Assembly: GCF_003952185.1 (NCBI RefSeq)
Contig: NZ_RXFS01000004.1
Span: 1-64,000 of the forward strand
DNA: 64,000 nucleotides
Direction: 5' to 3'
Source: Variovorax sp. 679
GTDB taxonomy: Bacteria; Pseudomonadota; Gammaproteobacteria; Burkholderiales; Burkholderiaceae_C
Under the pieces are notes generated by a model. It searched no databases, was not told the origin of the DNA, and saw only the letters and a program-made list of their open reading frames with translations. Below, piece after piece: positions 24,598 through 34,650 of the stretch (the stretch's first letter is position 1; each line of letters opens with the position of its first letter). The position numbers and the translations under genes were made by a program.

Positions 24598-26343
24598 TCA
24601 GGCGAACAGCTCGCGGTCCACGGCCTTGCGCGCGTCGGTGTAGTACTCGGACCACCAGGCCTTCTCTCCTGCCTTCTTCGGCGGTGGCGCGAGCTGCAGC
24701 TTCTTTCGCGCCTTGCGCGCTTCCTGCTGGGCGACGCGGAAGTGGTAGTGGTCGAAGATGCGCAAGGCCTCGACCACATACGACACGGCGATGCGGCGAT
24801 CCTTGATGAGCAGCAGGTTCTCTCCGTTGGACGTGTCGGCCGCGCCGGAGAAGTTGTAGGAGCCCATGTAGACCCGCGCCGTCGGCTTGTCGAAGTCGAT
24901 CACGACGAACTTGTGGTGCATGCGCGTGCCGCCGCCGCCCGTCGGTTCCGACTTGAAGGGCTCGGGCACGTGGCTCGTGAGCGCGGCGGGCTGGATCATC
25001 GTCACCGAGCCGTCGGGCTTCTGCAGGTCGATGCCTTCCGTTTCCGGCGCCTTGCCCGCCAGCGCTTTCACCGCGTGATCGGAGATGCCGTACGAGAACA
25101 CCTTCTTGTCGCGCTTGATCTTCTTGACGGCGTTCTGTATCGCGCCCGGCGTCTGGTAGAGAAACGCGAGCGAGAAGAACAGGCTCGACGTCGTGTTGCC
25201 GGCGATGTCGTCGGCGATGGTGTCGAGCACCGCATTCTTCTTCGTGCGCGGCGAGAAGCCGATCTGCGCATCGATGCCCTTGAGGCCCAGCTTCTGCCAC
25301 GTGGCGGATGCCGTGGCACCGAAGGTCGCCACCTGGTTGTCGCTGGCCCAGTAGTCGTCGAACGCCGCCATGAAGACTTTGACCACGCTCTTGCCGCGCA
25401 GCACGATGGCGTTGTTGTTCTGCACGAAGAAGCCGCGCCACGAATGGTTGGTCGAGCCGCAGACGGCCGCCTGTGTCCTGGGCCCGTCGACCACGATGGT
25501 CTTGTTGTGCTGCAGCTTGCCCATGTGCTGGCGCTTCACGTTGGCCTTGCCCGCGGACTTGATCAGGCGCCTGGCGGCCTGGCTTTCGCCCGAGGTCGAT
25601 TTCCCGTGTGCGCCGTCGTCGTCGATGACGATCTGCAGCCGGCTGCCGAGCTTCTCCAGCCGCGAGACGATGCCGGGCTCGTTCAGGTCGTACACCACGG
25701 CGCGGACCTGGGCCTTCTTGTCGGCGATCGCCTCGTCGAGCACTTCGAGAATGGCGCTGCGCGCCTCGAAGCCCATCCACGCCAGCGCCTCCTGCGCCTT
25801 GGGGTGCGTGGGCTTGAAGGTCAGGCCCGCTTCGGCCTTCGCGGGCAGCAGCTGCGGCACGGCATCGGCACCGTACTTGTCGACGAAAGCCTGCGACGAC
25901 ACGAAGCCGCGCGTGAACGTCACGTTGAGCTGCTTGGGGTAGGTCTCGCGGCGCAACTCGATGGCGGCCTGCTGGGGCTCGCCGTAGCTGAGTTCGCCGG
26001 CGGCGCTCATGAACACCGGTGTCACCTTGTAGACGAACTCGCCCTCGAGTTCGGCGTTTCTCGGAAAGTGGACCCAGCGGAATTTCTGGATCGGCGAGAA
26101 CCGCGTCGACAGCCGGTTCGCATTGACCGAGCCGTCGTCCCCGGGGAAGGCCAGGCGGTTCTTCAGGCTGAAGAACTTGATGCCACCGGGTTCCTTGTAT
26201 TCGATGGCGAAGCCGACGAAGTCCTTGGGCGGCTTGCCTTTCTTCCAGTTCATGGCCACGAGCGCCATGCCGTCGCCGCGATGAAGCTTGAGCGTGAACA
26301 AGGCGAGCTTGTTCGTGCCGCTGACCTGGAATTCACCTGCCAT
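24598..26343 (-). CDS. Phospholipase D-like (HKD) protein (581 aa)
   Basis: The protein has two HxK(x)4D motifs of the PLD superfamily, HNKTIVVDG (about residue 277) and HHKFVVIDF (about residue 474). Each is followed by the usual GSTNHS/GSYNFSG serine-asparagine motif, so both active-site halves are intact. The N-terminal roughly 190 residues form a different strand-rich domain. There is no signal peptide. The ATG at 26343 has GGAGGAG just upstream. It ends 19 bases from the truncated hydrolase on the other strand. PLD enzymes cut or exchange phosphodiester bonds in phospholipids or nucleic acids. Next to a T6SS locus it may be an antibacterial effector, but no delivery domain or immunity gene is evident, so this is inference. 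Confidence 0.8.
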   Translation of the reverse strand: MAGEFQVSGTNKLALFTLKLHRGDGMALVAMNWKKGKPPKDFVGFAIEYKEPGGIKFFSLKNRLAFPGDDGSVNANRLSTRFSPIQKFRWVHFPRNAELEGEFVYKVTPVFMSAAGELSYGEPQQAAIELRRETYPKQLNVTFTRGFVSSQAFVDKYGADAVPQLLPAKAEAGLTFKPTHPKAQEALAWMGFEARSAILEVLDEAIADKKAQVRAVVYDLNEPGIVSRLEKLGSRLQIVIDDDGAHGKSTSGESQAARRLIKSAGKANVKRQHMGKLQHNKTIVVDGPRTQAAVCGSTNHSWRGFFVQNNNAIVLRGKSVVKVFMAAFDDYWASDNQVATFGATASATWQKLGLKGIDAQIGFSPRTKKNAVLDTIADDIAGNTTSSLFFSLAFLYQTPGAIQNAVKKIKRDKKVFSYGISDHAVKALAGKAPETEGIDLQKPDGSVTMIQPAALTSHVPEPFKSEPTGGGGTRMHHKFVVIDFDKPTARVYMGSYNFSGAADTSNGENLLLIKDRRIAVSYVVEALRIFDHYHFRVAQQEARKARKKLQLAPPPKKAGEKAWWSEYYTDARKAVDRELFA

Positions 26344-26428
26344 GATGACTCCTCCGGTGATGGTCGTTCTCTGCCGGGATCCTCGCGATTTGATGCGATG
26401 CGATCCCGTCCCTCTCCGACGTGGCGCG

Positions 26429-26457
26429 GTTATAGATGAAAAGCGCGGGCGCAACAA
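26429..26457 (-). promoter_or_regulatory. Candidate sigma-70 promoter of the PLD-like gene
   Basis: On the minus strand TTGTTG (26452-26457) and TATAAC (26429-26434) are separated by 17 bases, about 80 bases before the PLD start. The -10 matches well and the -35 only in part. The surrounding stretch between this gene and comM contains no other gene. Confidence 0.35.
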
Positions 26458-26486
26458 CGGTATCGACAGCAGGCCGGCACGTACGC

Positions 26487-28031
26487 TCAGGCCGCGCCGC
26501 GCAACGCCCTGCGGTACTGCACCGCCTCGGCCAGATGCTCCACCTGCACGGCTTCCGACGACGCAAGATCGGCGATCGTGCGCGCCACCTTCAGTGCGCG
26601 GTGCGTGCTGCGCGCTGACCATCCGAGCTTGGCCGCAGCGTTGAACATGAACTTGCGGGCCGCATCGTCGAGCGCCGCATGGAGATCGATCGCGCTGGCT
26701 TGCAATGACTGGTTCGCATGGCCCTGGCGCCGCATCGCGCGCTCGCGCGCGGCGACAACGCGATTGCGGATGCTGTCGGTCGATTCGCCCGCCGGCGCTT
26801 CGAGCAGAAGCTGCGCCGACACAGGGGGCACTTCGATGTGCAGGTCGATGCGGTCCAGCAGCGGTCCGCTGAGCTTGCCCTGGTAGCGCGAGACCTGGTC
26901 CGGCGTGCAGCGGCAGGGCCGGGCCGATGAGCCCAGATAGCCGCAGGGACACGGGTTCATGGCGGCCACCAGCTGGAATCGCGCCGGGAATTCGGCGCGC
27001 CGCGCGGCCCGCGCGATGGTGATCGTGCCGGTCTCCAGCGGCTCGCGCAGCGCTTCCAGCGCGGAGCGCGCGAATTCGGGAAATTCGTCAAGGAAGAGCA
27101 CGCCATGGTGTGCGCGCGAGATTTCTCCGGGCCGGGGCGGAGAGCCGCCGCCCACCAGCGCCACAGCACTGGCAGTGTGATGGGGCGCGCACGTAGGTCG
27201 CACCTGCCATCGCTCGGTCGCGAAGCGCCCGCCAAGGCTGGCCACGGCCGCGCTCTCCAGTGCTTCGTCGATGTGCATCGCCGGCAGCAGGCCCGCAAAG
27301 CGCTGCGCGAGCATCGACTTGCCCGAGCCCGGCTCGCCCACCATCAGCAGGCTGTGGCCGCCCGCGGCCGCGATCTCGAGCACGCGCTTGACGCCCGAGT
27401 GTCCCTTCACCTCGGACAGGTCGGCGTATTGCGGCGGGCTCGCGTCGGGCGAGGCCTGGATGCGGGCCCAGCCGTCGTCCGGGGTGTCGGGCAGCTGGGA
27501 GACGGCGTCGTCGCCAGCCACGAACTGCCGCACCACGTCCAGCAGATGCTTCGCGCCGTACACCTCGCCGCCGGGCACCAGCGCGGCCTCCTGCGCACTC
27601 TCCAGGGGCAGCACCAGCCGCGTCGCGACGCCGCGCGTGTGCAGCGCCAGCGCCATGGCCAGCGCACCACGAACGGGCCGCAGTTCGCCCGACAGCGACA
27701 GCTCCCCGGCGAACTCGTGGCCGGCGAGCCGGGCGTTGTCTATCTGCCCGCTGGCCGCGAGGATGCCCAGCGCGATCGGCAGGTCGAAGCGTCCCGAGTC
27801 CTTCGGCAGGTCGGCCGGCGCGAGGTTCACGGTGATGCGTTTGTTGTTCGGAAACTCCAGCCCCGCGTTCTGCAGCGCCGAGCGAACCCGCTCGCGCGCC
27901 TCCTTGACCTCCGTTTCGACCAGTCCGACCAGCGTGAAGCTGGGCAAACCGTTCGCAAGATGCACCTCGACAGTGACACTGGCCGCTTCAAGGCCCAGCA
28001 AGGCGCGGCTTTGCACCAAAGACAGTCCCAT
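26487..28031 (-). CDS. comM: YifB/ComM family Mg-chelatase-like AAA+ ATPase (514 aa)
   Basis: ComM is a hexameric helicase that promotes branch migration during natural transformation. The chain begins with the family signature MGLSLVQSRALLGLEA and VEVHLANGLPSFTLVGL. An N-terminal ChlI-type domain is followed by the AAA+ core with Walker A GEPGSGKS (about residue 220), Walker B FLDEFPEF (about 305) and the C-terminal ChlI_C domain. I chose the ATG at 28031 because it matches the family start and has a purine-rich site (GAGAGG) before it. A longer frame upstream adds unrelated residues. It stands alone, and the PLD-like gene downstream probably has its own promoter. Confidence 0.95.
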   Translation of the reverse strand: MGLSLVQSRALLGLEAASVTVEVHLANGLPSFTLVGLVETEVKEARERVRSALQNAGLEFPNNKRITVNLAPADLPKDSGRFDLPIALGILAASGQIDNARLAGHEFAGELSLSGELRPVRGALAMALALHTRGVATRLVLPLESAQEAALVPGGEVYGAKHLLDVVRQFVAGDDAVSQLPDTPDDGWARIQASPDASPPQYADLSEVKGHSGVKRVLEIAAAGGHSLLMVGEPGSGKSMLAQRFAGLLPAMHIDEALESAAVASLGGRFATERWQVRPTCAPHHTASAVALVGGGSPPRPGEISRAHHGVLFLDEFPEFARSALEALREPLETGTITIARAARRAEFPARFQLVAAMNPCPCGYLGSSARPCRCTPDQVSRYQGKLSGPLLDRIDLHIEVPPVSAQLLLEAPAGESTDSIRNRVVAARERAMRRQGHANQSLQASAIDLHAALDDAARKFMFNAAAKLGWSARSTHRALKVARTIADLASSEAVQVEHLAEAVQYRRALRGAA

Positions 28032-28186
28032 TCCTCTCCCTCTCCCCAATATGGTGCGCCTGTTGGTGGCATTCCCGCGGTGGTGCGGCGCACCGTTCAT
28101 CTGCAACCACCCGCAACAGGGGTTGTAACGATTTGGCGCTCACCCTCGGTGCGGGCCCCGTCGCAAGGGGTGCGATTCGTGCACTT

Positions 28187-28202
28187 TGGCACGCTCCCTG
28201 CT
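28187..28202 (+). promoter_or_regulatory. Sigma-54 promoter of the porin-glnK-amtB unit
   Basis: TGGCACGCTCCCTGCT has the -24 GG and -12 GC elements ten bases apart, exactly as required, with one change from the TGGCAC-N5-TTGC consensus. It lies 44 bases before the porin ATG, leaving room for a start site near 28213. Upstream, an imperfect dyad TGCAACC...GGGTTGTA around 28100-28130 could be an NtrC-type enhancer. The match to nitrogen genes downstream strengthens the call. Confidence 0.75.
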
Positions 28203-28245
28203 TTGAACCCTCCGGTCCAACAACACACTTGCGAGGAGTTCCCTG

Positions 28246-29530
<1,285 letters not shown>

Positions 29531-29559
29531 TCGAGTCCTGGCCCGAAAGAACAACGACT

Positions 29560-30996
29560 ATGAAAAAACTGCTTGTCTCTCTTGCGCTCGGCTTGAGCGT
29601 GCTGGCCGCCGGTACCACCGGCTTCGCGCAAACCCCCGCTGCGGCCACGGCCGAAGCACCGGCCGCATCGGCACCTGCCGCCGCGGCACCCGCTCCGGCT
29701 GCGGCGCCTGCAGCAGCGGCCCCGGCCGCCGCCGAGGCTGCTCCCGCCGCCGCACCCGCGGCCCCCGCTCCGAAGATCGACTCCGGCGACACCGCCTGGA
29801 TGCTGACTTCGACCCTTCTCGTGATCCTGATGACCATCCCCGGCCTTGCGCTGTTCTATGGCGGCCTGGGCCGCTCGAAGAACATGCTGTCGGTGCTGAT
29901 GCAGGTCTTCGTGATCTTCTCGCTCATCAGCATCCTGTGGGCCATCTACGGCTACAGCCTGGCCTTCTCGGGTGACGGAAACTTCTTCGGCACCTTCGAC
30001 AAGATCTTCATGAAGGGCATCACGCAGGAAACCTTCGGCGCGCTGACCACGATTCCCGAATACGTGTTCGTCGCCTTCCAGGGCACCTTCGCGGCCATCA
30101 CCGTGGCGCTGATCGTCGGCGCCTTCGCGGAACGCGCCAAGTTCTCGGCCGTGCTGCTGTTCTCGGTGCTGTGGTTCACCTTCAGCTACGTGCCGATCGC
30201 CCACATCGTGTGGGGCGGCGGCCTGCTGGGCAAGGACGGCGCGCTGGACTTCGCCGGCGGCACCGTGGTGCACATCAACGCCGGTGTGGCCGGCCTCGTG
30301 GGCGCCTACATGGTCGGCAAGCGCGTCGGCTACGGCAAGGAAGCGTTCACGCCTCACTCGCTCACGCTCACCATGGTCGGCGCCTCGCTGCTGTGGGTCG
30401 GCTGGTTCGGCTTCAACGCCGGCTCGGCTGGTGCCGCCAACGCCGTCGCCGGCCTGGCTTTCATCAACACGGTGCTCGCCACCGCCGCCGCGGCCCTGTC
30501 GTGGATCCTGGGTGAGAGCCTGCACAAGGGCAAGGCCTCGATGCTGGGTGCGGCATCCGGTGCCGTCGCCGGCCTCGTGGCCGTCACGCCCGCCGCCGGT
30601 TTCGTCGGCCCGATGGGTTCGATCGTGCTGGGCCTGCTGGCCGGCCTGGTCTGCCTGTGGGGTGTGGGCGGCCTGAAGCGCATGCTCGGTGCCGACGACG
30701 CGTTCGACGTGTTCGGCGTGCACGGCGTGGGCGGTATCCTGGGTGCCATCCTGACCGGCGTGTTCGCTGCCAAGGGCCTCGGCGGCACCGGCGGCGCGAC
30801 GCCCGACACCTTCGCGATGGGCGCTCAGGTCTGGATCCAGATCAAGAGCGTGGCGCTCACCGTCGTGTGGTCCGGCGTGGTTGCCTTCATCGCCTACAAG
30901 ATCGCCGACCTGACCCTCGGCCTGCGTGTGTCGGAAGAAGAAGAGCGCGAAGGCCTCGACATCTCTTCCCACGGCGAAACCGCATACAACCGTTGA
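29560..30996 (+). CDS. amtB: Ammonium transporter AmtB (478 aa)
   Basis: An inner-membrane ammonium channel. It has a signal peptide (about residues 1-24), then an unusual spacer of roughly 48 residues made almost only of Ala and Pro. The eleven-helix Amt core starts near residue 79 (AWMLTSTLLVILMTIPGLAL) and contains the family motif FAGGTVVHINAGVAGLVG with its pore histidine. A second conserved histidine sits in FDVFGVHGVGGI. The cytoplasmic C-terminal tail ends near LGLRVSEEEER. Length of the core is normal. It is the third gene after the sigma-54 promoter and is the channel that GlnK controls. A strong terminator lies about 115 bases further on. Confidence 0.96.
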   Translation: MKKLLVSLALGLSVLAAGTTGFAQTPAAATAEAPAASAPAAAAPAPAAAPAAAAPAAAEAAPAAAPAAPAPKIDSGDTAWMLTSTLLVILMTIPGLALFYGGLGRSKNMLSVLMQVFVIFSLISILWAIYGYSLAFSGDGNFFGTFDKIFMKGITQETFGALTTIPEYVFVAFQGTFAAITVALIVGAFAERAKFSAVLLFSVLWFTFSYVPIAHIVWGGGLLGKDGALDFAGGTVVHINAGVAGLVGAYMVGKRVGYGKEAFTPHSLTLTMVGASLLWVGWFGFNAGSAGAANAVAGLAFINTVLATAAAALSWILGESLHKGKASMLGAASGAVAGLVAVTPAAGFVGPMGSIVLGLLAGLVCLWGVGGLKRMLGADDAFDVFGVHGVGGILGAILTGVFAAKGLGGTGGATPDTFAMGAQVWIQIKSVALTVVWSGVVAFIAYKIADLTLGLRVSEEEEREGLDISSHGETAYNR

Positions 30997-31003
30997 TCTG
31001 CCT

Positions 31004-31032
31004 TGGCGGGCATGCCTTCGGGCAGCCCGCCA
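31004..31032 (+). terminator. Long hairpin just after amtB
   Basis: TGGCGGGC...GCCCGCCA with an inner TGCC-TTCG-GGCA stem, twelve pairs with one bulged base, begins eight bases after the amtB stop. There is no T-run after it, so it is more likely an mRNA 3' stabiliser or pause site than the main terminator. Confidence 0.5.
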
Positions 31033-31110
31033 TCGAATGAATGACCACCACCACTTACAAGAAGAATTCTCCGTAACGAGTTTTTCAAGCGAGGTCTCCT
31101 TTGGATGTTC

Positions 31111-31147
31111 AGCCCGCGAGCGCTCCGGCGCCAGCGGGCTTTTTTTT
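31111..31147 (+). terminator. Rho-independent terminator
   Basis: AGCCCGC and GCGGGCT form a seven-pair stem around a 16-base partly structured loop, followed at once by eight T (31140-31147). It lies 115 bases after amtB and 40 bases before the SMP-30-like gene. It is a textbook intrinsic terminator for the nitrogen operon or for a small RNA between them. Confidence 0.85.
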
Positions 31148-31186
31148 GCCCATCGCCGCGATGGCCGGGGGCACAATCGCGACACC

Positions 31187-32119
31187 ATGTGGACCTCCAT
31201 CGAAGACAGCCTCTGCGAGCTCGGCGAATCGCCGTTCTGGCATCCCGAAGAACGATCGCTCTACTGGCTCGACATTCCCGGCCGCGCGGTATTGCGCACG
31301 CGCGGCGAGATCGGCTCCGCCAATGCCAGGGTCGAGCGATGGCCGCTGTCCACCGAGCCCGGCTGCATGGCGCCCGCGCGCAGCGGCGGCCTCGTGATCG
31401 CGCTGCGCGATGGCATCTACCGCGCGCGCGAATGGGGCGGCGAGCTGGTCGCGATGGCGCGCGTGGAGCACGACGTGCGCACCATGCGCTTCAACGACGG
31501 CAAGTGCGACGCGCTGGGCCGCTTCTGGGGCGGATCGCTCAACGAGGCGAAAGACCGCGCCAACGCCGCGCTCTACTGCTTCGACGCGCGTCCCGACACC
31601 GGCGTCTCGCCCACGCTCTCGCAGATGGCCAACGAGTCCACCACCGCCAACGGCCTTGCCTTCTCGCCCGATGCCCGCACCCTCTACTGGGCCGACACCG
31701 CCGCGCACGTGGTGTGCGCATGGGACTGGGATTCGGAGGGCAACTCGCTCTCTCATGCCCGCGTGTTCCACCAGTTCGACGCCAAGCCCGAAGGCTGGAC
31801 CGTCGACGCGCCGCTGGGCTACCAGGGTCGTCCCGATGGCGCGACCATCGACGCGCAGGGCCACTACTGGGTCGCCATGTTCGAGGGTGCTCAACTGCTG
31901 CGCTTCGCGCCTTCGGGCGAGATCGTGGCCTCGATGCCCGTGCCCGTGCAGTGCCCGACCATGCCCTGCTTCGGCGGCGACGACCTGAAGACGCTGTTCG
32001 TCACCAGCGGCCGCAAGGGCCGGCCCGCCGCCGAGATCGCGCAGCGGCCCGCCTCGGGCACGGTGATCTCGATGCGCGTCGACACGCCCGGCCTGCCCGT
32101 CAGCTTCTTCGCCGACTGA
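31187..32119 (+). CDS. SMP-30/gluconolactonase-family protein (310 aa)
   Basis: A six-bladed beta-propeller of the SMP-30/GNL/LRE-like type, hydrolases of sugar lactones. Visible landmarks are CELGESPFWHPEERSLYWLDI at the start (metal-binding Glu in GESP), RFNDGKCDALGRFWGG (the metal-binding Asn/Asp blade), TTANGLAFSPDARTLYWAD and GRPDGATIDAQGHYWVAMF near the end. Length is normal and there is no signal peptide, so it acts in the cytoplasm. The ATG at 31187 is the first that fits the family start. A LysR regulator follows 20 bases later in the same direction. Substrate is not predictable, but an aldonolactone is likely. Confidence 0.88.
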   Translation: MWTSIEDSLCELGESPFWHPEERSLYWLDIPGRAVLRTRGEIGSANARVERWPLSTEPGCMAPARSGGLVIALRDGIYRAREWGGELVAMARVEHDVRTMRFNDGKCDALGRFWGGSLNEAKDRANAALYCFDARPDTGVSPTLSQMANESTTANGLAFSPDARTLYWADTAAHVVCAWDWDSEGNSLSHARVFHQFDAKPEGWTVDAPLGYQGRPDGATIDAQGHYWVAMFEGAQLLRFAPSGEIVASMPVPVQCPTMPCFGGDDLKTLFVTSGRKGRPAAEIAQRPASGTVISMRVDTPGLPVSFFAD

Positions 32120-32139
32120 GAGCGGACCTTCGGGCGCGC

Positions 32140-33024
32140 ATGGCCCTGCAGCACATCCCTCCGATCCAGTGCCTGCTGACCTTCGAGGCAGTGGCTCGTC
32201 TTCGCCACGCGGGCCGCGCGGCCGATGAGCTGTGCGTCACGCCCAGTGCGGTGAGCCACCGCATCCGGCAACTCGAATCGCATGTCGGCTTCAAGCTCTT
32301 CGGCCGCGGCGACTTCAGCCTCACTGCCGACGGCGCCGCCTATCTCGCGAACGTGCGCACGGGGCTCGCCGCCCTGCAGGCGACACCCCTCGGCGGCAGC
32401 GCGGCACAGCGCGCCACGCGCCTGCGCATCGCCGTCACGCCCACCTTCAGCCGTCAGTTCCTCATGCCGAGGCTGGAGCTGTTCCGCAACATCTACCCCG
32501 ACATCGAGCTGGTGCTGCAGGTGTCGATCCCGCTGCTCGACGTGACGGCCGAGCAGGCCGACCTGGAGGTGCGCTACGGCCCCGGCGGCTATGCCGACTG
32601 CGAGCACCGGCTGCTGATCGAGGAGCAGGTGGTGCCCGCCTGCAGCCCGAGCTACCTCAACGAGTTCGGCCCCTTCACGGGCTTCCGCAGTGCGGCCGAG
32701 ATCGCCGCCGCGCGGCTGATCCGCAGTCCGCTCGAGCCCTGGGGCACCTGGTTCGCGAGCTGCGGCATCGACCAGCCCGAGCCCGTCATCGGCTCGCAGT
32801 TCAACGACCTGGGGCTCATGTACGACGCGGCCGCCAGCGGCTTCGGCGTGGCGCTGGTGCGGCAGAAGCTGGGCGCGGAGTGGTTCGAATCGGGGCGGCT
32901 GGTGGCGCTGTCCGACCAGGCCGTGGTTTCGCCGCACCGGCACTACATCTGCTGGCAGCCGGGCACGCTGGAGCGCTGGGAGTGCGCGGCCTTCGCCGAC
33001 TGGCTGGGGCAGAGCCTGCGCTGA
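32140..33024 (+). CDS. LysR-family transcriptional regulator, GcvA-like (294 aa)
   Basis: The N-terminal winged helix-turn-helix (residues about 7-65) reads CLLTFEAVARLRHAGRAADELCVTPSAVSHRIRQLE, with the style of the GcvA subgroup (SAVSHRI). A periplasmic-binding-like effector domain follows (RLRIAVTPTFSRQFLMPRLE, then the VVPACSPSYL hinge). It lies between the SMP-30 gene and glcDEF, all in the same direction. It may control either; the glc operon, about 123 bases downstream, is a reasonable target but this is inference. Length is normal. Confidence 0.9.
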   Translation: MALQHIPPIQCLLTFEAVARLRHAGRAADELCVTPSAVSHRIRQLESHVGFKLFGRGDFSLTADGAAYLANVRTGLAALQATPLGGSAAQRATRLRIAVTPTFSRQFLMPRLELFRNIYPDIELVLQVSIPLLDVTAEQADLEVRYGPGGYADCEHRLLIEEQVVPACSPSYLNEFGPFTGFRSAAEIAAARLIRSPLEPWGTWFASCGIDQPEPVIGSQFNDLGLMYDAAASGFGVALVRQKLGAEWFESGRLVALSDQAVVSPHRHYICWQPGTLERWECAAFADWLGQSLR

Positions 33025-33147
33025 ATCGGGTCCGCGAAGTTCTTTCAAGCACCCGGCAAAAATCCATCAACCCGGGGCGGCCGGAATGTCCGTAGAGTGC
33101 GGTAAACACGAGACATCCCGCGAGCAAGAAAGAAAAGAGGCCGCCGC

Positions 33148-34650
33148 ATGAACGCGCCGCTGACCCCCACGCAACACGATTTGCTACAGAAAACGGAGCG
33201 CCAGTCGCAGATCGTGCGCGCGCTGCAGGCGCACCTGCCGGTGCACGCGCTGATCTGGCACGCCGAGGACACCACCCCCTACGAATGCGACGGCCTCACC
33301 GCCTACCGCGCCCGCCCGCTCGTGGTGGCCCTGCCCGAGACCGAGGCGCAGGTCGCGGCCGTGCTCAAGACCTGCCACCAGCTCGGCGTGCCCGTGGTGG
33401 CGCGCGGCGCGGGCACCGGGCTGTCGGGCGGGGCGATGCCGCACACCATGGGCGTGACGATGTCGCTCGCCAAGTTCAACCGCATCCTGAAGATCGATCC
33501 GGTGAGCCGCACGGCCGTGGTGCAGTGCGGCGTGCGCAACCTCGCCATCAGCGAGGCCGCCGCGCCCTTCAACCTCTACTACGCGCCCGACCCGTCGAGC
33601 CAGATCGCCTGCACCATCGGCGGCAACGTGGCCGAGAACTCGGGCGGCGTGCACTGCCTGAAGTACGGCCTCACGCTGCACAACGTGATGCGCGTGCGCG
33701 GCTTCACGGCAGAAGGCGAGCCCGTCGAGTTCGGCGGCGAGGCGCTCGACGCGCCCGGGCTCGACCTGCTCGCGCTGGTCATCGGCAGCGAAGGCATGCT
33801 GGCCGTGACCACCGAGGTCACCGTCAAGCTGGTGCCCAAGCCGCAGCTCGCGCGCTGCATCATGGCCAGCTTCGACGACGTGCGGAAGGCCGGCGACGCG
33901 GTGGCCGCGGTGATCGCGGCCGGCATCATCCCCGCAGGGCTGGAGATGATGGACAAGCCCATGACCGCCGCGGTGGAAGACTTCGTGCGCGCCGGCTACG
34001 ACCTCGACGCGGCCGCCATCCTGCTGTGCGAATCCGACGGCACGCCCGAGGAGGTGGAAGAGGAAATCGGCCGCATGACCGAGGTGCTGCGCGCATCCGG
34101 CGCCACCGCCATCGCGGTGAGCAGCAGCGAGGAGGAGCGCATGAAGTTCTGGAGCGGGCGCAAGAACGCCTTCCCCGCCTCGGGCCGCATCAGCCCCGAC
34201 TACATGTGCCTCGACTCGACCATCCCGCGCAAGCGCCTGGCCGACATCCTGCTGGCCATCCAGGAGATGGAGAAGAAATACAACCTGCGCTGCTGCAACG
34301 TGTTCCACGCGGGCGACGGCAACCTGCATCCGCTGGTGCTGTTCGACGCCAACGACCCCGACGAGCTGCACCGCTGCGAGCTCTTCGGCGCCGACATCCT
34401 GGAGACCAGCGTCGCGATGGGCGGCACCGTCTCGGGCGAGCACGGCGTGGGCGTGGAAAAGCTCAACAGCATGTGCGTGCAGTTCACCGCCGCCGAGAAC
34501 GAGCAGATGTTCGGCGTGAAGCGCGCCTTCGACCCCGAGGGCATGCTGAACCCCGGCAAGGTGATTCCCACGTTGCAGCGCTGCGCCGAGTATGGCAAGC
34601 AGGTGGTGCGCGGCGGCAGGCTGCCGCATCCGGATCTGCCGAGGTTCTGA
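33148..34650 (+). CDS. glcD: Glycolate oxidase FAD subunit GlcD (500 aa)
   Basis: This is the FAD-linked catalytic subunit of glycolate oxidase, which turns glycolate into glyoxylate. The FAD-binding region includes VVARGAGTGLSGGAMPH and APDPSSQIACTIGGNVAENSGG. The C-terminal FAD-oxidase domain has NVFHAGDGNLHPLVLFD and the closing GTVSGEHGVG motif, both hallmarks of GlcD. Length is typical. A purine-rich ribosome site (AAGAGG) precedes the ATG. It overlaps the start of glcE by one base and opens the glcDEF operon. Confidence 0.96.
   Translation: MNAPLTPTQHDLLQKTERQSQIVRALQAHLPVHALIWHAEDTTPYECDGLTAYRARPLVVALPETEAQVAAVLKTCHQLGVPVVARGAGTGLSGGAMPHTMGVTMSLAKFNRILKIDPVSRTAVVQCGVRNLAISEAAAPFNLYYAPDPSSQIACTIGGNVAENSGGVHCLKYGLTLHNVMRVRGFTAEGEPVEFGGEALDAPGLDLLALVIGSEGMLAVTTEVTVKLVPKPQLARCIMASFDDVRKAGDAVAAVIAAGIIPAGLEMMDKPMTAAVEDFVRAGYDLDAAAILLCESDGTPEEVEEEIGRMTEVLRASGATAIAVSSSEEERMKFWSGRKNAFPASGRISPDYMCLDSTIPRKRLADILLAIQEMEKKYNLRCCNVFHAGDGNLHPLVLFDANDPDELHRCELFGADILETSVAMGGTVSGEHGVGVEKLNSMCVQFTAAENEQMFGVKRAFDPEGMLNPGKVIPTLQRCAEYGKQVVRGGRLPHPDLPRF

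Noticed and set aside
30997..31186. A short peptide starting ATGAATGACCACCACC between amtB and the SMP-30 gene
   Set aside because: It runs across the terminator into the next gene in frame and lacks a convincing ribosome site.
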